This document shows, one piece after another, positions 11,136 to 22,819 of a stretch of 64,000 nucleotides of DNA. This stretch comes from Anaeramoeba flamelloides (lineage: Eukaryota; Metamonada; Anaeramoebidae): the NCBI GenBank assembly GCA_027625915.1, contig JANTQA010000042.1, positions 3,360,001 to 3,424,000 of the forward strand. Direction: 5' to 3'. The notes beneath the pieces are model-generated. The model was not told the origin of the DNA. It did no database searches and saw only the letters and a program-made list of their open reading frames with translations. Numbering within the stretch: position 1 is the stretch's first letter; each line of letters starts with the position of its first letter. The position numbers were made by a program, and so were the translations under genes.

Positions 11136-14100
11136 ATGACAACAACAAAAACAACACAAAAAACACAAAGAACACCAAACAAAAATTCTTTACTCAAGAA
11201 TCACTCGATGTTTGGAAAATTAAAAGATCAGAGCATTCAAGAATGTAGATATTATGAAAAGAAATACCCTGAAGAAGGCCAATTGGTAATGTTCATTGCG
11301 TCCCAGATTACCAAGCATGGAATTTTAGGCAAACTACCAGAGTTTAATAGCATCGAGTCATTAATTTCAAAAACGGAAGTCTCTTCGGGACGTACAAATT
11401 CTTTTTACAAATATTTTCGGCCAGGGAAATATCATGCCTGTTTAGTGCTCAGGGTCGACGAAGAAAAAGGTTACATCGATCTTTCAAGAAAAAGAGTGAC
11501 CAGCCCTGTAGAGTTAGAAGCTTTTCGCACGTTTTTTAGAAAATCTCAATTGGTAAGTCTTTTTGATTGCCTTTTTTTTTTAAATATTTTTTTTTTTTCT
11601 AATCTTTTTTTCTTTTTATCTTTTTTTTCTTTTTCCTTTTTCCTTTTTCCTTTTTCCTTTTTCGTTTTTTTAATAACAAAAAGGTACATTTTATAATGAA
11701 AAAAGTTGCAATTGAATCTGCCAAATCTTTAAAAACACTTTATAAACAAATTGTTTGGCCTTTATACAAACGATCCCTTCATCCTTTTGATGCCTTTCGT
11801 AAATTTTTAAGGTAAATATTTTTTTATTTAAATGCTTACTTTAACTTTTGCTTTGACTTAACTTTTGAGGTACACAAAGTTAAAAAGATTTAAGGTGTGT
11901 GGTTTGCCATCAAATTACCTAAAATTAAAGCACTTTTTATTAAATAACAAATCTTTTTTGATTTTTATGGTTCAAGTACTTGCAGAAAATCGAGAAATAA
12001 TTTTATTGATCATAATATTTGCGCTTTTTTCTACTGTTGAAATCAAATTCAAAAATTCAAAATTTTATCTTTAAGCCCAAGAAGGAAGGACTTTAATCAA
12101 ATTTTCGAAAAATCTCATTTTTGATTGACTTTGTCAAGATCTTGGTGTTTTCACAACTAATCGCAAACAACTTGAAATAAAAAGTTTCGATTTAACAATT
12201 GGAAAATAACATTATTAAGAACTATGCATATTATACGAACTTTAGAGATTCAAATATAATACCCAAAAAAATGATTTAAAACAATTCCAATTAAAGGAAA
12301 GTCAAGATATTGGGATTTTTGAGAAGTTTTGAATGAAAACATTCTTGATCCAAAAACTTCAGTGAATTCTCGAACAAAACAATGTAAATTAAAAAAGCTA
12401 ATTTTATTTGTCTCTTACTCAACTTACTTTCAACTATATACTCAAGTATATTTATGTCCTTACACTAAACTCTCTGGCATTTTAAAATGGGGTGAGAAGT
12501 CCCATGCATAAGGGGATTTTGATTTTTGAACCATTTCAAGACAAATTTCAAATTTGATTTGAAAAAATACTTTTGCCAAAAGTATATAAATTCGAAAAAA
12601 AACCTAAATTTGGATTTTACAAGAACTCTTGACTCAACATCTTTTAAGTCAATATAAGTTGTTTTACAGATAAATTGAGTATATTATAACCATGAAATAT
12701 GAAAAGACATGTACTCTCAACCAAAATATTTAATTGTTTGAATGATTTTATGTTAGCTTTATATTTCTCAAGTTTGAAACTTGATTCCAAGATGTCAAAA
12801 ATTCCTGCTGTTTACTGAAAAATAAATTGAACACGATTTTCATTTCACATTCAAAAAAAAAAAAAAACAATTAAAAGGACTTTAAAGATAAATGGCCTTT
12901 TTAATACACATGTTGGTTACTATTAATTGAAAAATAAAAGCAACAAAATTTCCATTCATCTTTTCAAAAAAAAAAATCAAAAAAAGGATATTTACATAAA
13001 TAATTAAGAACTATCTGTATCTTATGAACCAGAGGAGATTACTTATATTATTAACTACATCTTTATTAATTGGAAAGAACATTAAGTCGTTAGATTTTGT
13101 TAAAATTTCAAATTTAGGTTTTTTTTCGAAAATTTGTATACTTTCAGCAAAAGTATTTTTTCAAATCAAATTTGAAATTTGTCTTGAAAAGGTTCGAAAA
13201 AAAAAATTCTCTTATGCATGGGGCTTCCCACTTCATTTTAAAATATTCTAGAGTTTATGGCAATGTTATAACTATACTTGAATATAAAGTTGAAAGTAAG
13301 TTGAGTACGAGGTAAAAAAAAAATAGCTTTTTCAATTTACATTGTTTTGTTCAAGAATTCACTAAAGTTTTTGAATCGATAAATGTTCTTGAATTAAAAT
13401 CCGAAAAATCCTCAAAAAAACAAAAATATTTAATATTTTTTTTTTTATTGTAATTTAAGGGAGGAGTTTAGAATTCCTCTTGTTTGCCCGAATTCCTAAA
13501 CTTGAATTTAGAAATCGTATAATAGATTCAAACTACTAAAGCTAATAAAGATATTGAATCTTGTTTATTAATAATATTATAAATATTATTATTATTTAAA
13601 ATAAGTGAAAAATTATTTTTTTCTAATTCAGAAATCCAGATTTTCCGATTATTTTCATAGGCTGGGCAGTTCCAGAGAAAATATTTAATATTTTGAATTT
13701 CCCCTTAATACAAAATCTTGCAAACCATTTTTTCTAATACAGCATTGTATTTTAGTTCACCCCAAAAATAAAAATAATAATACTTTTTTCAAAATACAAA
13801 AAAATGTTCTTATCTTCAAATCGAAAATTTATTTGGAGAAGAATCTTGGATAAAACCTCATAGAATTTGTTTTATTTCTTCATTTAAACTTTCTTCCCTT
13901 TGACTGGAAAAGAATTTTAATTTCAAAATTGCAACTTACCAAAAATAAAAATTGAAAAAAAAATATATATTGTTTGAATTTTCAAAACAACTAATAGAGG
14001 TTTTGATGATATCTATGCGTAATTCACGATAAAGTCACAAAAATCGCGATTATTTTTATCAAATCGCGATATACTAGAAAATCGAGATATTTAATATTAT

Positions 14101-16515
14101 TGCGATAATATGACAAATCACGATATTCTATAAAATTGTGATAAATGCCAAAATATTACTGAATAACAATTAAATCACAAGATAATAGTTGATGGGTTTT
14201 TACAAATAATTCAGCAATATTTTTAAAAAGAAATTTTTTTTGATCAAAAAACAGATTAGGCAAAAAAAAGTTATTCTTTAAAAAAACAATAAAAACAAAA
14301 GATACTTGATTCAATCAAGGATACGATCAAAAAGTTTTATTGTATTTTCATTTGATTGGGTTGAAAAACCTATCGATCCTTTTAGATCAACAACAATAAT
14401 AACTAAAGATAAATAAATCTTTTCTCGGTCAATCGTGGTGTTCTAAATTGCGTTGAATAAAAAGAGCTTCTAAAACAACCAACCCTTCACCTCATTTTTT
14501 CAAGGATGTGTTCTTGGGTTAAAACATTTAGATATTCTATGAAAGCTGAAAGGAGTTGGATAACTTTTCAAAAGCTTTCACAACAACCATAGCCACATTA
14601 CCACCAATTATTAAGATTTTTTGTACAATTGTTATCTTCTTCACATTCTTCTTCTCATATGTTTGTATTGGGCAGAAAACACAACTAGAGTTTAGAGGGT
14701 TTGTTTTTGTTTAATCGATCACCAATAAGAAGGAAAATTACTCTTACTCTTTCTTCTTTTTGATTATTTAACTTATGAAGGTAACAACACCATTTTAAAA
14801 AAATACATCTATTTTGTATTCAAGTATATTGTTGAAATGGATTATTATTTAGTATGATCAAAGAATTGGTTTGAGGTTTTATATTTTGTCGTAAAAAAAA
14901 AAATGAAAAGAAAAATTTTTTTTTCCACTATAAACAAACTCTTTCCGTTTATAAAAGTTTTCTGTCTTTCAAAACTTTCAAACACTTGGAGACAATTCAC
15001 AATACTTGCAAACACTTTCAAACGTTTTAGGGTTAAAGTGTTGTAAAAGTCTCAAGGCTTTTGTAAAATTCAAGATATTTTTTTTAAGGTTGATTTCAAA
15101 AACAATAATTTTTCATTTTTTCGCAATAATATAGAATATCGCGATTTTATGATTTTTCGATATAAAGTTGGTCTGATCACGATTTTTTTAATACTATCGC
15201 GATTTTATTGTTAATATCATGATAATATATGTTATCATCAAAACCTCTAATTATTAAATCTTATTTATAATTCACTTTTTGATTCATTCTAAACATATAA
15301 AAAGCAGGATATTTTAAAAAATGAGAAAAAATAAAATCAAAACCTAAAAAAAAAGTGAAATCACTATTTTTGAAATGAGTATTACGTATTATTTAGTCAC
15401 TGAATTTTTAATGAAAAAAGGTTCACAAGAAAATTTTTTACTCATAAATATCTACACTTTAAATGATATGATATAGTCTCAATTTTCTTAATGTTTATTG
15501 GTCTTTTCTAAGATTTTTTTTTCTTCAAGTTAAAAAAAAAAGGAAAAACAAAAGAAAAAGAAAAACAAAAATTTGAAAAAGAAAAAAATAGAAAAATTGA
15601 ACAAAAATATGGCTAAATTAGAAAAAATGATTTGAATTTGCAAATTGAAAAAATTATTTTGATAAGAATATTCTATAAAACCTAACAAAACAACTTCGAA
15701 TAGCATTATAAAGTGAGTCGACATTTTTAAAAAATAGTTTATCATTTCATTCTTTTCATGTTATTTGAATGTACGGGCGATAAGAAAGTGAGATCAGAGT
15801 GGTTTGGAAACCTAGCCAAACTTCAAACTTTAATATTTAACTCAAAAAGTTCTTTAGGAAAAAAATAAAAAACTAAAAAAATAAATCATATAAAAAAAAT
15901 TCAATTCTTAAAACAATTCAAATTCCAGATAGTAAAATTGGAAAATAGAAAATTCCTTCTGACTACACTTTCAAAAGATTATTTTCCATTCTCCTTAGAA
16001 AAATTTGAATTTTTATATTCATCTTTTACAACTCGTGGAATATTCATCTTTTAAATTAATTTCAAATAATTAAATTTATTTCATAATTAATCTATTATAT
16101 AAAAAATTAATCTAAAAATAGTGACCCTACTTTTCTTGACGAATTTAATCTGGGGAATATTCAAAAAATATTAAAAAAAGTTATCAAACAGAAAATGCCC
16201 TTACGGTTAATTAAAGTTGATGCAGTTTTTGAAATGACGTGTTTTAATTTTTATGGAATTGAAGCAATCAAGAAAAGTTTGATTGTAGCTGAGGAAATGG
16301 GAACCAAGGAGCACCCGATAGAAGTATTCTTAATTTCCTCGCCAGTTTTTCGGGTTTGCACAACAACTTTTGATCATGAATATGGGCTAGAAACATTAAA
16401 ACAAGCGTGTAATGGAATGGCTGAAATGATTAAAAATTTTGGTGGAAGTTTTCAAATTACGAGGCAACCCCGTGTTTTATTGAATAAAAAAAAACACTTA
16501 AAAAAAGAAAAATAA
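11136..16515 (+). CDS. EIF2S1: Translation initiation factor eIF2, alpha subunit (three exons)
   Basis: eIF2-alpha binds the eIF2 trimer that delivers initiator tRNA to the 40S subunit. Exons are 11136-11552, 11684-11811 and 16122-16515; introns are 131 bp (phase 0) and 4310 bp (phase 2). The second join reads FRKFLSDPTFLDEF, matching human HAVSDPSILDSL. Matched features are the S1 domain (CRYYEKKYPE start, then RVDEEKGYIDLSRKRV against human RVDKEKGYIDLSKRRV), the helical domain (YKRSLHPFDAFRKF), and the C-terminal alpha/beta domain (FNFYGIEAIKKSL). The first ATG gives 312 residues; a second in-frame ATG at 11208 gives 288 and fits the usual N-terminus better. The regulatory Ser51 is kept (Ser83 from the first ATG), but the following Arg-Arg-Arg is Ser-Gly-Arg; the KGYID kinase-docking motif is intact. 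The long second intron is full of inserted elements. Identification is firm; the start is uncertain. Confidence 0.92.
12310..13412. repeat. Large foldback in the eIF2-alpha intron
   Basis: Two arms of about 330 bp (about 12316-12645 and 13080-13408) are inverted copies at roughly 80 per cent identity, around a 430-bp AT-rich loop. Landmarks shared in inverted orientation are AATTCTCGAACAAAACAATG / AATTCTTGAACAAAACAATG and the ACTCAACTTACTTTCAACT, CCCATGCATAAG and AAATTTCAAATTTGATTTG blocks. Open frames inside the arms are not conserved between them. It looks like an old foldback transposon; no clear target duplication. A SINE is inserted just past its right end. Confidence 0.7.
13440..13677 (-). 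mobile_element. SINE copy, minus orientation, with perfect 17-bp target duplication
   Basis: About 238 bp. On the minus strand it ends in an A-tail (13441-13450) preceded by the same 3' domain as the SINE at 46417-46790 (TTTAGGAATTCGGGCAAAC.., then a CTCCTCCCTTAAAT block). It is flanked by a perfect direct repeat AAAATATTTAATATTTT at 13423-13439 and 13678-13694. The 5' end (TCTGGAACTGCCCAGCC) shows no convincing A or B box, so it is either truncated or carries a different head. It lies in the eIF2-alpha intron. Confidence 0.75.
13997..15247. mobile_element. 1.25-kb TIR element with TCGCGA subterminal repeats, copy 1
   Basis: Ends are GAGGTTTTGATGATA and its inverted copy, flanked by TA at 13995-13996 and 15248-15249. 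Inside each end lie clusters of ATCGCGAT-like palindromes (left about 14040-14150, right about 15120-15210), the kind of subterminal array a transposase would bind. The interior, about 14400-15100, is non-coding and aligns with 46180-47280. It sits in the 4.3-kb eIF2-alpha intron. No transposase is encoded, so it must be non-autonomous. The superfamily is not assigned. Confidence 0.75.
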
Positions 16516-19500
16516 TCCTTCGAAATATTCATTATGTTAGGGGAAGTATAAAAAAATAATCGGAAGAAAAAACAATATATATATATATATTATTATTATT
16601 ATTATATCCGAGAATATTTGTAAATAATAAAAATATATTCTTCAATTAATATAAAGGATAAAATCAATGAATGATTATTTTTCATTGCCAAATAATAGAA
16701 TTATAATATTAGGTTTTGTTTTTTTTTAAAAAATAATTTTAACCAAAAATTCTAAAAAAATTTAAATTAATAGAGAATAATATTTTTTTATTTAAAGATA
16801 CGGTATCGATGTTTTTTTTGTTTTTTTATTATTTCAAATTGAAAAATTATTAATATTAAAATTATCCTGATTTACTGTAATATGTAGATGTTCAAAATTT
16901 GATGCAATATAATATATCTATCCTGATCAAGGTGTATCTAAACACATAGAGTGTCTGGTAACCGCCATTACAAGAATTTTAAACTAAAATTATTTTTCTA
17001 AAATAACATTAATAATCCTAGAAAGAAAAATGTAAGAATAAAAAAAATATTTTCCTTATAAAAAAAAACCTGAATAAAATCTAATTACTTTTCTTCTTCC
17101 CCTAACTGACTTTTTTTCCATTTTTTTTTTAATTATTTATAATTAAATTTTTCACTTTTTTCTAAACAAATTTTAAAATAATTTTAAACATTAGAAAAAT
17201 TAAAAGAAATTTATTATTTGTAGAGTTAATTATCAATAAATGAAACTCTTTTATTTTAAAAATTTATTCGTCAAGAATTAACATTAATATGCTTGTCTTT
17301 TTTTTTAATTTTTTGTATCTTTCAAGAGTCAAATTTTAAAGATTTTTGGAAAAAGTTTGATAGTATTGGTTAATAATGTATCTTTCTATACGTTTTCAAG
17401 TAATATAAAATTCAATAATAAAAAAGATTTATAATGAAAAATTTATTATTTATAAAAAAGTTGTAATTAAATACGATCAGTTTTTTCAGAACAACTCGCC
17501 AGAAATTTTCAACAAAATTCATTCACAGCAACAAATTTTTCTTTTTGTTTTGATTTTAATGAGGTATTCTGAAATGAAATTTGTATTTTTATTCTCCACA
17601 AATTTAAAATATATATGCGGTTTCAATTAGAGCTTTTAAAGTTACATTTTCCTGAAAAGCTGGGCGAAATGTATTTTTAAATATCTTTCTTCAACTTTAT
17701 TTTCAAGATAATGAATTAAATATTCCAACATTATTATTTAACCTAAATTAGTTCATAATAATAATTTAATTTGTTTATATGTAATATTTTACTGGAATAA
17801 GGTCTATAACAATTTTTGATTTTATTCCTCAAAAATAAATTGTATTGGAATAACTATAATATGACATGTTATTATTCAACTTCTCTAAAAAAGAATTCAA
17901 AGAATAAGATATTTGAATAAATCTTTTTTTTATCAAAATGTTCAAAATTTAAAAATATATTCTCTTTACTACCCTGGTACTATGTTCCACAATAAATCCA
18001 TTAAAATTGATAAAAACCCCCTTTTATCGATTTAAAATATAAAAATTATCCTTTTTTTAAACAAGTTCAGTTTTTTACAATGAATTTTCAGTAATAGCTC
18101 TGTTATTATTTTTGATATTTTTGTATTCAAAAATCAAAAAAAAAATTTTAATAAAAATTTGTATTATTATTAAATATTTTTATGAGTAAATTCATATTTT
18201 TTGTCGAAGAAATTAATATTTAAATAGTGTTTTTTATGACAAATATAAGTAAAAAAAAAAAAAATATTGAATTCTTGAAGATTAAAAAAAAATTGATTAT
18301 TCTTTTAATATTCCATAATTAATAAATTTCTTGAAATTTTAAAATGTAAAGTTATAATTTTTTTGGATTATTCTTTTAGTATAAATAACCAATATTTATT
18401 ATTAAAATATTTTTTTGGATATTATTTCTTAATTTATTTCATTAGAATTATTTATTGAAATTAATTTATAAATATTTGAAAATATTTAAAAAATTGAGAA
18501 TTAATGGTACAGCCAATTGATACATTTTAATCCAAGTGTTATTTTCTAACACTGGGAAAATGAATTAAGATTGAGTATTAATACATATTGATTACAAATA
18601 ATTTACTTGTAAAACTATTTTTTTGGAATTAAATTTTCTAGGTTTATAAAATATTTTGGGAGAATTTTGTGTTTAATGATTTGGTGATTCTTCTTATATT
18701 TTTTTGTTAAACAAAAAAGAAAAAATTGAATTGAACTTTTTTTTGAATCAAAAAATGATATTTTTTTAAGTTTACAATTTAATTATTGTTTTTTTTTTTT
18801 TTTACAATTCTATTTTTTAGGTCAAGTTATTCTAAAACTAAGTCGTTTTATCATTAAAGTTTATTTTTATACATTTTCTATATAGATGTTAAGATTCCAA
18901 TCTTCTTCAGAGAAAATATATTTTTTTTGAAATGAGAAATATGTTGAATTTTGAACTTTTAAAAAAATGATAAAAACGGATAAAATTTTTAAAAAAAAAT
19001 AATTATTTTCTGAAAATACCATTAAATTTAAACTGTACTTTATAAATCAACTTGTTAATTCATTTTTCAAATTTTTTTTTTATTGATAAAAGTTTATATA
19101 AACTCACAAAAATTATATTTGGTTGAATTTGTTATTAAAATACATTACAACTGTTTTTTTTTATGTGTTTATTGTTTCATAGCATTATTTATAAGTTACC
19201 ACAATGGTAAAGAGCCATCAAAAACTTATAAAAATCCACTTGGGTCTAATAAATTCATTTTTTTTTTTCAATAATAATTTTTTTATAATTATTTATTTTT
19301 TATCCACTTTTTCTGTTGATATTTTTTTATATTTCGAAACTCGAAGTATTTTTTTTTCTTTTTTATTAGTTAACTAAATTATTATTTTTTTTCTATAAAA
19401 AACTTAATTATTTTGAAAATTTTTATCCGAATGATCAAATAATTTCAGGCAAAATTCTTCAAAAAGTTACCCACAGAACCTCCATCCAATTTGTCTTCAA

Positions 19501-19709
19501 ATGTAGAATGGGATTTTAAGGAAACCAAACAAATAAAATAATTACCACAGAGAAATAAACCATTTTTTTGAGTATTTGGTAATCGAGATTCTATTCAAAA
19601 TATAAAGAAGAGTAAATAATTGTATCTTTCAAAGTGTTGTTGGGGTCTTTGATCTAAGAAAAAATAAATAAATAAAAAAACTAACCATTTGTGAAAAACA
19701 CTTGATCAG

Positions 19710-20080
19710 AAAAAAAGTTCAACACCGTTTTTAACTGGGAACCTAACTGAAAAAAAAGTAAAATCAATTAATAGAAAAACCAAATTAACTTTAAAGAGTA
19801 ATTCATTATATTATTTTCAGTTAGTCCAATAATTACACTTTATACTTGTTTTATTACCCAATTCCAATGAGTGATTTTCGAGATCTTGAAAATAGTCAAA
19901 TTATTTGAATAAATATTTAATAAAAGATCAATCAAAAAAAAACTCTAATAATAGATAATAGTAGAAAAAAATTTTATAGTGCTGAATCCTCAATTTTGTC
20001 TTTGATCATTGATTTTTTCTTTTATTAATTGATCTTTTATTTCAGGTTCTATTAATGGTTTCAAATAAAAAATGGTTTTG
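19710..20080 (+). repeat. Dispersed repeat, copy 2 (partner at 924-1320)
   Basis: Aligns over about 370 bp with 924-1320. It shares the GTTCAACAC start, the block CCTCAATTTTGTCTTTGATC, and the TTTCAGGTTCTATTAATGGT end. Non-coding. Its first 35 bp also match the inner TIR of the element at 20389-20849 (ACACC..TTTTTAA(C/T)TGGGAAC). Confidence 0.6.
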
Positions 20081-20388
20081 AACTTTTTTTCCCAGATTTT
20101 AATTTTTGACCAAAGCTATAAGACAAAATCACAATACTTTGCAAGGATTATTTTGATTTGTGAAGTAATGTAAAAATTCAAGTAACCCAATGATCAAAAT
20201 TCATAGGAAATGCGATCTTTTAAAGTTAGAGTTGTTGATCGAAAGTATTTGAAATGATCAGCATTTTTTTATTCTCGAAAATTGTGATTATTTTTCTTTT
20301 TCATTCCCACCTTTCTAAATAATGTTGTTTTAGTTTATGTATCTCAAAAAAGGTTCTTCTGAATTTATCATATCTAAAATAATACTAA

Positions 20389-20849
20389 CTGTTGAGAGAA
20401 AAATGTTGGACAGAGAAAAATAGTTGGACACCATTTTTAATTGGGAACATTACTGAAAATGTATTTTAATTTCATTCGTTTGTGAAATGACTAAAGAAAA
20501 TAGGTATAATCTACTTATTAGAATAAGGATTAATGTAATTCTACCTTTTCAAAACCTTATCTCTTATAGTCTAAAGCAAGTTTAAAAATTACCATTTTCA
20601 GAATTAATAGTAAACTTTACTAAAACTTGGATTTTTGTTAAAATAGCATGATCTACTTTAGTTATCAACCATTCAAATGAGTGTTCTACACACACCACAG
20701 ATTAATGAACTTGTAACACCTTTAAACCTAGATTTATATAAAATTCGCCTAGTTATCAATAGGATTTGATTTTCAATTTTACTAAAGTTCCCAATTAAAA
20801 AAGGTGTCCAACCATTCTTCTGTGTCCAACATTTTTCTTTCAGCAACAG
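20389..20849. mobile_element. 461-bp TIR element, confirmed by a paralogous empty site
   Basis: Ends are inverted repeats of about 65 bp starting CTGTTG and containing AAAAATGTTGGACA..GTTGGACACC..TTTTAATTGGGAAC. The surrounding DNA (20170-20388 and 20850-20940) matches 60690-60980, where the same sequence runs through without the insert. This shows that 20389-20849 is an inserted unit. The interior is non-coding. A target duplication cannot be separated from the AA-rich junction. Confidence 0.8.
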
Positions 20850-20977
20850 AATGATTTTTTGATCCTAATTGTGGAATATTTCCAAGAATCTGACTTCAAA
20901 ATTTTAAATGATATTGGATCAAAGATTTTAAGGTGCTTGGTAAATTTACAACCTAATCTTGAAAAATAGTTGTACTA

Positions 20978-21455
20978 CAGTGGTGTAAATAACTCCTGTT
21001 GACTAACCTTTAACCCATTACTAAAATTAAACTCATGTTTTTTTTTTTCAGATTTGAGTATTTGAAGACCAGAAGGCAGTTATATATTCTTGGTTTGTAT
21101 TCAAATTGACTTTAGAGGTTAGATCTTTGATTAACCCAAATGGCTCAATAATATTAAATGCTTTTGTTTCAAAATTTTCGTTATATTTACAAAATTTGTG
21201 AGATTTAATGATTTTTTTATAAAAATTCAAAAAATGAAATTTTTCTCATTATTTTGTCAAAAAATTATATTTTAATCTTCCAGTATCTTCATAATTCTTT
21301 TTTAAAATTCATTTAAAGAACCCAATTTCTTGTTGATATACTGTTTTCACCCCATTGATTTGTTTCTTTTATTTCTAGAGTTAACTAATATTTTTTACAT
21401 GAGTTAAATTTTAGTAATGGGTTAAAATAAAAAACACGGGTTATTTACACCACTG
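20978..21455. mobile_element. 478-bp MITE, Tc1/mariner type, TA flanked
   Basis: TIRs of about 65 bp begin CAGTGGTGTAAATAA; the right end is its inverted copy. The element is flanked by TA at 20976-20977 and 21456-21457. A second conserved TIR block reads TTTAACCCATTACTAAAAT. The CAGT ends plus TA duplication are the hallmark of Tc1/mariner elements. No transposase; the interior (about 21045-21390) is AT-rich and non-coding. Confidence 0.85.
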
Positions 21456-21989
21456 TAATATTAAGGAGTAAGATAATTCACAAAACTTGAAAAAGGGACA
21501 AGAGAATGAAAAAAATTGTTTTCAGCAAACCTTTGGAGAAGCATCTACAAAAACAATAAATAGTCCCATTTTATTTTTTGTTGGGGGTTACATAAACTAT
21601 TATTTATTTGTTTGTTTTTTAAATCGATATTTGGAATTCAACTAAATTTCATAATAAATGGCAAATTTTTTTTTTTTTTTAATTTTTTTTATTTTTGTTA
21701 AAAAAACAAATATCCCGAGTGTACAGAGCTGAATATTTAAATAGTAATTTTTTTATTATAATAAATAACTTCAACTCACAAAAATATATTTATTTTCAAA
21801 ATTTGTTTTTTAATTGGCCAATGATTTTGAAATGGAGTTTATATGATTACACCCTCTTAACTGTGAAAAAAAAACAAAGTGTTTTCAGAAAAAGATTCAA
21901 AACCATCCATGTTTTGATATTGTATGAAAATTATAGGATAACGGAGTATATTACTCTGTGGAATAATTTCAGGATAATCATATTTTAAC

Positions 21990-22512
21990 TAGTTATTCAA
22001 ACTTTTGTCAAGATCAAAAGAAGATCCTGGGGTTAATGATGAGTCTAAGTTGTTGCTAAAATTAAAAGGCTTTATATTTGTTGGTTTTTATGAGTTATTA
22101 CTAAAAGGTTTAGAGTTGGTGTTGTTGTGAAGAAAAGAGAGTTATTATTTTGTCAGGGCTAATGGTTTGATTGTGTACATGCTAAGGTTCTTCTTCTTGC
22201 CTTATAGTTTGGGCTCTTTGTTGACAAATGTTCCTATTCAATAGGTTGGATTTCTTTGAGATCTTTCTTAGGCATACTTATCCTGATAAAAGTTTGGAAT
22301 TTTGATCTTTTTTGTGGTGATTTTTTTCTTCTTCTTTTTTGTAATGTTTGGTCAAAAACTTTTGGAGGGCTGTAGAGGCAGATCTTGTTCAAACAAATTC
22401 TTAATGTTTGGTAAATTCTCTTTACCATAACAACAAACAAAAATGGTTTTTTGACACTGAAAAAAAGTTCCAAAATTTTTATTATCCAAAAGACAAAGAG
22501 AATAAGGAACAC
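21990..22512 (-). pseudogene. Possible decayed coding sequence, unknown family
   Basis: On the minus strand this stretch is less AT-rich than its surroundings. It starts with an ATG-initiated frame (from about 22425) whose product is Lys/Arg-rich (for example QKRRRKKSPQKRSKF), in the style of host proteins in this window. That frame stops at 22234, and further Ser/Gln-rich codon-like sequence follows downstream in shifting frames. No domain is recognised. It could be a relic gene or chance. Confidence 0.22.
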
Positions 22513-22819
22513 ATAATTTTTTTACTTTATAAGAATTAACGTTTTATATTCTCATTTCTAAATATCCAATTTAAAAGAAGAAATAATTATCTAAAGATTC
22601 TCTTTTACCAAATTACTCAATTTTGGAAACCAACTTTTCACATTTTTTTAAAAAGGTGTAATAAAACCAAAACACTATAAAAATGACAACATTTAAATAT
22701 TATTTCCTCGTTTTTGGTAAAAATTCTAACAGCCTATTAGTCTTACACTTCAATTCGGAAAGAAGAAGCGGTTTTTAAAAAAAAATTCATTTTCAATTTT
22801 CCAACAAAATTCCAAAGTA

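Noticed and set aside
21695-21988. 97-codon plus-strand frame.
   Set aside because: No ATG at the stated start, no domain, no splice-consistent neighbours; hydrophobic and AT-driven.
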